From: EA-27 sp964396265
GTDB lineage: Archaea; Thermoplasmatota; Thermoplasmata; RBG-16-68-12; EA-27
Direction: 5' to 3'
DNA length: 64,000 nucleotides
NCBI GenBank assembly: GCA_964396265.1
Contig: CAYNEM010000002.1
Coordinates: 97,176 to 161,175 of the forward strand
Below the pieces are notes generated by a model. It was not told where the DNA came from. It searched no databases and was given only the letters and a program-made list of their open reading frames with translations. Positions 36,501 through 44,300 of the stretch are shown piece after piece (position 1 is the first letter of the stretch; each line of letters opens with the position of its first letter). The translations under genes were made by a program, and so were the position numbers.

Positions 36501-38301
36501 GGTACCGGACTTCGAGGACCCGTTCCCCTTTGACTTCGACAACGACGGCGTGTACGACGTCGACACCGGAGGCGACTACGACACCGACGGTCTCCTCGAT
36601 TATCCCGGCGGTCCGGACCTCTACCTGAACACGACAATCCCCGGGACGTTCCCGCCGGCGTACGCGGGCCTTCCCGTCAGCGTCTACATCGGCCCCACGG
36701 TCCGTCCCGTCGTCCTCGGGGAGGACGTCGCCCGGGTCTTCCTCGACTCGGACAACGATACGGCGACGGGGTTGCGGGTCGACGCCATCGGCGCGGACTT
36801 CCTCGTCGAGATCCGCGGGAAGTATGGCGAGATGACCTCGCAGACGCTCAGCGCCTTTACGGGGGCGAGCCCGTGGGATTGGGCGTGGACGTCGTTGGAG
36901 ACGATTACGGTTGCCTCGGACTTCAGCCGCGTGGAATTTGCCTTCAGCGCCCTCGGGCGAAACCTCGCGAACGACTCTCGGGCGTACTTCGAGCTGAAGG
37001 ATTGGAGCGGACGCGTCGACAGTGTCGGCCAGGCGACATACCGCTTGGATACGCGCGGAGGCGCCCGCCCACAACCGCTCGACATCGGGGGCAATCAGAG
37101 GCTTTGGCTCCTCAACACGGACCACGCGTCGGAGACGGACTGCAACTACAACAAGGTCGCCTCGACGACGCAGGGCCCGGGGCCCGTGCAGCAGGTCTCC
37201 CTCACCACGGGCCAAAGTGCGTGCTGGTACGCGGACCCCACCACGGGCACGACGATCCCGGCGGGTAGTTGGGAATCCCTGCTAGATGTCACGACAAGCG
37301 GCGTCGGAGGCATCGCGTTCGACATTGCGGGGACGGGGTGGGGTTCGGGCACCACGGTCAACATCGTCGGCCCCAACGTGGGCTCGGGGTCAAACCGACT
37401 CTTGCTCGTGGGCATCGGGCAGGGCGATTCCGCGGCGACCCTGACCTCGGTGACCTGGGACCAAGGGGGGACGAACCAGGCAATGACCCGGATTGCGGGG
37501 CGGACGCAAGGGGGAGGTCCGGATACTCGCATCGAACTCTGGAAGCTCGTGGCGCCGACCCCCGGCGCCAAGACCCTCCGCATCGTTTCGCCAAGTTCCG
37601 TCGGCATGGCGGTCGGAATCGTCGCCTATACCGGGGTGGACCAGACCACTCCCAACGATGCTCCCGTGACCGCGGGCGGATCACCCGGGTCTTCGCCGTC
37701 GGTCGTGGTTCCCTCCGCCGCCGGCGAATTGGTCGTCGACGCGGTCAGCTCGAAGGTCGACCTTTCCAACAAGAACCCTGGGCCGGGCCAGACCGAGCGC
37801 TATGAAGGGTCTGGGGGGAATGAGATTGTGTTCGGTTCGGAGGAAGCGGGCGCCGCCTCCGTCACGATGTCTTGGACGGGGAGCTTCGAGGAGTGGGCCC
37901 AGATCGGAGTCTCCCTCAACCCTGCGAACTCCGTGGAATACGACGTGTTTCTCGCCGTGTGGGACAAACCCTCGAACTCCGTGAAGGCGGCGATCGGTTC
38001 GTGCCTCAACGTCGTGACAACGGGCGCCGACGTGCAATGCCTCGTCTCCAGCGTCGGGGCGCAGGTGTTGGATGCGAATGACGTCGTGCGGATCCGTGTC
38101 GCCCACTCGGCCGCCGCGGGCACGGTCACGATTGATTATGACGACGCCGACTTGACGGGCGATTCGCGAATCACGATACCGACCGGCATCCCGGAGTTTG
38201 AGGAAGTAGCCCTTCCCATCATCGCGGCCGTCCTCGTGCCCATCGTATGGCGTTGGTCGGGGCGGCGTAGATCGAAGCGGGACCGGGGGGTGGCGCAATG
38301 A
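33526..38301 (+). CDS. Giant transmembrane protein 2 of the KaiC/TNGL family
   Basis: A 1591-residue paralogue, the shortest of the three. KaiC-like domain 1-235 with GPAGREKD in place of Walker A; TPR-like helices about 243-415; zinc ribbon CPSCR...CPACG (about 441-458); TNGL repeats about 498-558; transmembrane helix KLLIIPVLSGILLIAPLMG (about 571-589); IDGRFSDW domain (about 600) and VDGGFSEW domain (about 917); calcium-type repeats DADRDRVPDF, DFDNDGVYDV, DYDTDGLLDY (about 986-1026); a separate beta domain (about 1265-1465) not found in the other two; and the anchor IPEFEEVALPII...RRRSKR (about 1554-1585). It lacks the 400-residue module and the BNR-like repeats. The ATG at 33526 overlaps the stop of giant 1, and its own stop overlaps giant 3. 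The frame is open far upstream, but that part is antiframe to giant 1. Confidence 0.88.
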   Translation: MRISSGVPGFDALIQGGIPSGAAVVIQGPAGREKDTFLFQFIVAGLRGGGSALVVLSSVSPAKYMEELREAGVDVDRAVAENRLKFVDWFTYKENPVQDVEQDGPVFRASIDLANVGIAISRAIAALSREGERRAAVEVLSPALSAYDAPAVYGFAQSSKAKLERLGITSLFVVEKEMHDERTVSSIHQPFDGVVDIERIREGDKLVRKVAVLSLRGTAADSNYVPIEVGKDRVLRVSGTSVRERTLLRQAALIKSHPKDPKIWLATARNLREMGDHAQALRCADAALKIDANDREAWRVKAEILDALGRTEEAGQARAKAAPPEAPPKKEDAGARLLNFVERRLRNDPRDPDALFVRAAARAKAGDLRGALATLETLAEVDERYPGLWVLKTKLHAKSGDLKKAEESLARRLAIDKQPDRSEQAQAAETTAAPLREPYLLCPSCRTLVQEEDRACPACGVAFEGWQEPPAPLEAQVVEPRPEVYGVSVGPQGTPRGLTNGLAKDLARGTGRTNGLVNGTRDRTNGMTNGLTNGLATLRSGMTNGLTNGSGFTNGLGSMRIRHEAAGRRWKLLIIPVLSGILLIAPLMGPSEDGQYPIAIDGRFSDWNAVPLLASPANATVPPNIDLVRFGITDNVDFLAFYFEVAGTALTGGGSPPILDTFRAFLDVDRDPDTGYAAAGLGGDRLLEVSGADGRVEHAALSEWDAGREPLDWNGWIKPTSISAAVGGPRIEAHVDWLSLAAEKQAIDVAFHAMAYDGAVEAGEYVASTTSGSLHIVENLVVPEIVAGAMVPLVRFELTAAVRDVTYDSLAVVLTGTAPVSAISDVRLVDELGAELGVRIPLTSEVVFQFPPRTLRLGETEELTLFASTTATSGDTLGGRIDGPGDIGAGSAAVSIARPLANRAVGYLGTVPTAAIVDGGFSEWTNTTSDPPGEPGVPARIDLVEYSFYLNAQQASAYFRVSGRALDGAVVPASPGPATGSVPPPADADRDRVPDFEDPFPFDFDNDGVYDVDTGGDYDTDGLLDYPGGPDLYLNTTIPGTFPPAYAGLPVSVYIGPTVRPVVLGEDVARVFLDSDNDTATGLRVDAIGADFLVEIRGKYGEMTSQTLSAFTGASPWDWAWTSLETITVASDFSRVEFAFSALGRNLANDSRAYFELKDWSGRVDSVGQATYRLDTRGGARPQPLDIGGNQRLWLLNTDHASETDCNYNKVASTTQGPGPVQQVSLTTGQSACWYADPTTGTTIPAGSWESLLDVTTSGVGGIAFDIAGTGWGSGTTVNIVGPNVGSGSNRLLLVGIGQGDSAATLTSVTWDQGGTNQAMTRIAGRTQGGGPDTRIELWKLVAPTPGAKTLRIVSPSSVGMAVGIVAYTGVDQTTPNDAPVTAGGSPGSSPSVVVPSAAGELVVDAVSSKVDLSNKNPGPGQTERYEGSGGNEIVFGSEEAGAASVTMSWTGSFEEWAQIGVSLNPANSVEYDVFLAVWDKPSNSVKAAIGSCLNVVTTGADVQCLVSSVGAQVLDANDVVRIRVAHSAAAGTVTIDYDDADLTGDSRITIPTGIPEFEEVALPIIAAVLVPIVWRWSGRRRSKRDRGVAQ
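35017..35199 (+). repeat. TNGL repeat region of giant 2
   Basis: About ten T-N-G-[LM] units (LTNGLAKD, RTNGLVNG, MTNGLTNG, FTNGLGS) between zinc ribbon and transmembrane helix. It is the shortest of the three arrays. Confidence 0.9.
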
Positions 38302-41300
38302 GGCTGTCCTCCGGCGTCCCCGGCTTCGACGCCCTCATCCAGGGGGGCATCCCGAGCGGCGCTGCGGTCGTCATCCAGGGCCCTGCGGGCCGCGAGAAGG
38401 ACACGTTCCTCTTCCAGTTCATCGTCGCCGGGCTGCGGGGCGGGGGGTCCGCCCTCGTCGTCCTCTCCTCCGTGTCCCCCGCGAAGTACATGGAGGAGCT
38501 GCGGGAGGCGGGCGTCGACGTGGACCGCGCGGTCGCGGAGAACCGCCTGAAGTTCGTGGACTGGTTCACGTACAAGGAGAACCCCGTCCAGGACGTCGAG
38601 CAGGACGGGCCCGTGTTCCGGGCGTCCATCGACCTCGCGAACGTGGGCATCGCGATCTCCCGGGCGATCGCCGCCTTGTCCCGAGAGGGGGAGAGGCGCG
38701 CGGCGGTGGAGGTGTTGTCCCCGGCGCTGAGCGCGTACGACCTCTCCGGAGTCTACGGCTTCGCGCAGTCGACGAAGGCGAAGCTCGAGCGGTCCGGCTT
38801 CACGTCCCTCTTCGTCCTCGAAGAAGAGATGCACGACGAGCGGACGCTGTCGTCTATCCACCAGCCGTTCGACGGGGTCGTCGACATCGAGCGGGTCCGC
38901 GAGGGCGACGAGATCGTGCGCAAGGTCGCGGTGCTCTCGTTGAGGGGCACCGCCGCCAAATCGAAGTACGTCCCCCTGGAGGTGGGCTCGGATCGGGAGC
39001 TCCGCGTGTCCACGGACCCCATGCGGGAGCGCACGCGGCTCCTTCAGGAAGAACTCATCAAGGAGAATCCCAAGGACCCGAAGCTCTGGCTCGCGACCGC
39101 GCGGAACCTCCGCGTCATGGGGGAGAATGCGCGGGCTTTGCGATGCGTGGAGGCAGCGCTCAACCTCGCTCCGGACGATCACGAGGCATGGCGGTTCAAA
39201 GCGGAGATCCTCGATTCGCTCGGACGAAAGGACGAGGCGGACCACGCACGCGCCCGTGGAATGCCACCGCCCCCGCCGCCAGCGGCCCCTCCGATTCCTC
39301 AGGACGCTACGACCCGAGTCATGGACCTGGTGGAGCAGCGCCTCCGCAACGACCCGCGAGACGCGGACGCCCTGTTCGCGGTGGCGGCGGTCCTGGCCAG
39401 GGCAAATGATCTCATCGGAGCCGTCGCGATCCTGGACAAGCTCGCCGAGATCGACGAGACCTACCCCGGCCTCTGGGTCCTCAAGACGCAGCTCCATGCG
39501 CGGCGCGGGGAACTCAAGAAGGCCGAGGAAAGTCGTACCCGCCGGCTGGAGATCGAGCAGCGGCAGGACCGCGAGACTCCGAAGGCGACACCGATCCCGA
39601 CCGCCCGCCTCCCCCCGGTCCGCGCGCCCGCCGTGCGGCCGCCCACGCAGCTCCTGTACTTCTGCCCCTCGTGCGGATCCGCCGTCCGGGAGGAGGACAC
39701 GATCTGCTCCTCGTGCGGTGTGATCTTCGAGGGTTCGGAGGTGCCGCCCTCGCCCCCACCGCGAGTCCGGAGCCCGGCAATCGCAACGCCTACGCCGGCT
39801 GTAACGAAACCGAAGCCGGAAATTCCAACCATCCCCCCGCCGACTCCGAAGAGGCTTCCCGAACCCAGGAGGGAGGTCGTCCCATGGTCGCGCGTGGAGC
39901 CGCGTGTTGCCCGAGAGCCGCCGGCCACGCGCGGCAGGACGAACGGCCTCGCAAAGGGCTCTGCCCGCGTGCCGGGGCGGACGAACGGGCTCGTCAACGG
40001 AACGCGCGGGCGTACCAACGGGCTCGTGAACGGACTTCGTGGACGGACGAACGGGCTCGTCAACGGCCTCCGGGGACGGACCAACGGGCTCGTGAACGGC
40101 GCTCGCCCCTCACGGGGACGAACGAACGGCCTCGTGAACGGCCTCCGCGGGCGGACCAACGGGCTCGTCAATGGCCTTCAGAACATGCGTTCCGGGATGA
40201 CGAACGGCCTCACGAACGGCACGGGTCTCACGAACGGCCTCGGGGCGGATCGGCTCGCGGGGGAGACCGGGATGGCGAAGTGGAAAGTGTATGTCATCCC
40301 GATCGTGACCATCGCCCTGCTCCTCCTCCCCATCCTTGGGCCGGAGTCGCTCTCAGGTTCCTCGGGGATCTCAATCGACGGAGACGCCTCGGACTGGGAC
40401 CCCGCGCGGATCGCGATCCACGGCCGCTCGTCGGGGGCTACGAACCCGAACGTCGACATCGTACGTACGGGGATCGACGCAAGCGCGTCCTCCCTCTTCA
40501 TCCTCGTGCAGGTGGAAGGCACTATGCTGACAGGCGGAGGCACCACGGCCACGACCGACCGATTCCACGTGTTCCTCGACACGGACCGCGACATCGCGAC
40601 GGGCTACACCGTCGACTCCCTCGGCGCGGACACGCTTATCGACGTGTCGGGCCACGGCGGCATCGCCCAGGAGGCGTCCATCTACACCTGGGACGGCGCG
40701 CTGGGATCGCACGATTGGCGCGGTTGGGAGCGTTCGGGTTTCGCGGCCGCCGGTTCGTCTGGGAGCACGCTCGAGATCCGCATGGACTGGTCCGGGATGG
40801 TGTCGGATTCGTCGACCGTGGTTGCGGCCGTGCACGGGCGAGCGTTCGACGAGACCTTCGACACATCGGACAGCGTCCTCAGTGCGGGCGGCAGCCTGGG
40901 CATCGTCCAGGAGCCCGTGGTCGCGGACGTGCTCCCGGGCCCGACGGCGGCGGTGCTCCTTCGGTTCGACGTCACCGCGTATGGAGGACCCGCGACCTTG
41001 ACCGGTCTGGACGTGACGCTCACGGGTCTCGCGAATGTGACGTCAGTCGCCACGGTCCGGCTCGTCGACGGAGGCAGTGGGCTCGTGGACCAACGCATCC
41101 CGACCGGCCCGGACGTTGCGTTCCAGTTCGCGGCGCGCAACGTGATCCCGTCCTCGCCTCAACGGTTCTTCGTCGTCGCAGACATCCTCCCCTCGGACGG
41201 AAGCACCCTCGGAGCGATCATCGCGGACGCGTCCGACGTGCGCAGCAGCGTCCCGGCCTCGGTCCGACGCGCGCCCTCCGCGCGGGAGGTCGGGTACCTG

Positions 41301-44300
41301 ACTCTGGTTCCGCCCGAACCCCGCGTGGACGGTGGCTATTCGGAGTGGACCGGGATCCTCCCCGACCCCCAGGGAGATGCGGGCCGAGGGGAGGTCGACC
41401 TCACCGCGTTCGACGCGCGCTTCGCGGGGAACACGTCCTACTTCTATGCGGCGGTGGACGGACGCATCCTCTCGGGGACCTGGGTCCCGGAAGGGAACCG
41501 AGCCGTCTACCTGCCGCCGGTCAACCCGGGGCCCGACTCCGACCGCGACACGGTTCCGGACGCGGCGGACCTGTATCCGTTCGACTTCGACAACGATCTC
41601 GTGCCGGATGCGGACAGCGGCGGGGACGTCGACGCCGACGGCCTCGTGGACTACGGCCAGCCGGGCGGCAGCGACTGGTGGCTCAACACGACGATACCCG
41701 CAAGCTTCCCCGCCCCTTACGCGGGCAAGCCGGTCTCCACGTTCATCGGGCCCTGGGAGATGCCGTTCCGGACGCGGGACGACATCGTGCGCCTCCTCGT
41801 CGACCTCGACAACTCGAGCTGGACGGGCTTCTCGATCGCGGGCCTAGGGGCGGATCGGCTCATCGAGATCTCGGGGACGGAGGGACGACTGCGGAACGCG
41901 GACTACTTCACGTTTGGCGGCAGCTACCCGGGGCAATGGTCTTGGATTCCCCTGTCCCCGGCCACCGTCGCCACGGGGTTCAGCCGGATGGAGTTCTCCG
42001 TCGCAGCGAACCTCTCTGCGAGCGGGGCGAGGATGTTCGTGGAGGCCCGCGCGCCCCTGGGGGCGAACGACGACATGGACGGGACACGTGGAGCAGGGGG
42101 AAGCGGATGGTCCAACCCGAGTCCGTCCGCGGCCTTCGCGTCCTCGTTCGACAGGGCCCCCTCGCCCATCGTGGAGACGTGGCGGGCAACCGCTGCACCT
42201 GCGACCCGCGGCACGCTCATCGACGCGAGCTCGAGCAGGATCAGCACTCAGTACAACCACCAGCGGAAGGTCGTCCGGGCGGGGGACGTCGCCGGCGACG
42301 GCGCGTGCGACGCGACGAACTCCGACGGATGTTGGTATGCGGCATTCTCCGACCAAGTTCGACCGATTGAATCGGACGCCAAGGATGGAACGTCGGTCGC
42401 CGTCCCCACCACGATAGGACTCCTGGACTCACTGGCCACGACTCGCCCCTCCGGCGACAATCTCATCGTCGCGGCCATCCAATTCGACAATACGAACGCG
42501 GCCGCGCGGACGATCTCGGCGGGCAATCTTGAGATCCGGCGCGGGACGGCGACAACCGACCCGTTCGTGTCGGAAAACCAGTTTGCCATCGTAATCTCCG
42601 CCACAGGAGTGATCGCCGACGGGATGTTCGCGGTCTTGCTCGGCAGGGACGCCTCCGCGCCCGCCAGCTCGACGTACGGCGTGTTCGGCGCCGCTTCCGG
42701 GACAGGGCTCAACGCGGAGGTCAAGTTCCTCATCCTCAACGGGCTCGCATCGAGCGACTCGGAGTTCACGGACGGCGGTTCCCAATCCTTTGGGTCCGCG
42801 ACCGTCCTCGCAACCGAGACCACATCGTTCCCTGCCTCGTCCTCCTCCCTCCCCAACATCATCGTCGCGGCGGTTCAGATCGACAGGGGGAGTCAGGACA
42901 TGCAAGTCGCCGCTGCGGGCCTCGAGCTTAACCGGGGCACGCTATGCACGTCGACGACCATCGCGTCGAACGAGTATGCCTTCGGAATGGACGACCCAAC
43001 TACTTTCAACGGGATTTCCGTCGTCCTCGTCACGATCGACACGGCCGGTGCGGCGAACCAGGCGTACAGCGTGTGCGGTACGGTTAGCAGCGGCGGCCCT
43101 TCGAACGGGGAGGCGAAGATCCTGGCGTTCCGCGGATTATCGGCGAACGCGGTCGATTCCGGGAGTGTGTCCATCGGCACATCGAGGACGGTCATCGGGA
43201 CGGCCACGACCTCGTTCGCCACCGGCGACGACATCGTCATCGGCGCCATCCAGCTCAGCGCCCTGACGTCGACCCGGACGATCGCCGCAGCCGCCGACGA
43301 CATCCGGAGGAACGGCGAAGGCTCGGGGAGCTCCAACCAGTTCGCGCAGGTCGTTGCCTCGGCAACTTTTGGGGGAGGTCAGTTCCAGACTTTCGTCCGG
43401 AAGGTGACGACGACGACGTCGAGCCCGTCGTACGAGGGAGCCGCGACCGCGCCCGCATCGTCCTCGCTGAACGCCGAGCTCAAGCTCGTCGCAATCCACC
43501 TGAATGCCTACGACCGCATCGTCCTGATGCGAAGCTCGGACACGAGCGGCTCGACGTGGGGCTCCCAGATCATCCTCGCTTCGGGGAACTCCGCCGACAG
43601 TCCGCTCCTGTACACGTATGACTCCGCGGAGCCATCGATCGCGATCGATGCGTCGGGGTTCCTTCATGTGGTCTGGGTGTCCGCTTCGGGCATGGGCGAA
43701 CAGAGCACCCTCGACCGCGTGCGCTACACGAAAACGACGGTCGCGTACCCCACGCAGTCCGAATTGGCGGCCGCCGGGAATTGGGAGGCTGTGACGAGCG
43801 TGGACGACTCGTACGGTGCGAAAGTCGGCGCGTTCAACATCGGCACCGGAAGCGTGGGGACGACGGTGCCCGTCACCGTCGGGTTCCAGCCGAAGGTCGT
43901 CCTCTTCTGGTGGTCGGGGCGCACGACGAGCACGGACTCCGCGGGCACGGCGACCCACCAGCGAGGCTTCGGCGTGGCGGTCACGACGACGGACCGACGC
44001 GCAATCTGCTCCGTGTCCCCAGACAACGTGGGGACCTCAGACACCGAAACGGGGCACCGGGCGGACGCAGCGATTTGTTCCCTCACGACCCCCGGCGTGA
44101 TTGACGGGTTGGCGGACCTCTCATCGATGGATGCCAATGGGTTCACGCTCATCATCGACGACGCCTTCGCGACGGACCTGCGAATCCACTACCTCGCGCT
44201 CGGCGGAACTTCCCTCACGAACGCTGCGACCGGGATGTTCACCGAGTCCGCGACGACGGGCAATCAAGACATCACGACGGTAGGCTTCCAGCCCGATGCC

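Noticed and set aside
34687..37215. Minus-strand frame of 842 codons opposite giant 2
   Set aside because: Shadow of the GC3-rich giant gene; composition is Arg/Asp/Val filler without structure.
39671..42370. Plus-strand frame of 899 codons in another frame of giant 3
   Set aside because: Overlaps giant 3, which continues through with paralogous sequence; the alternative product is Arg/Gly-rich with no features.
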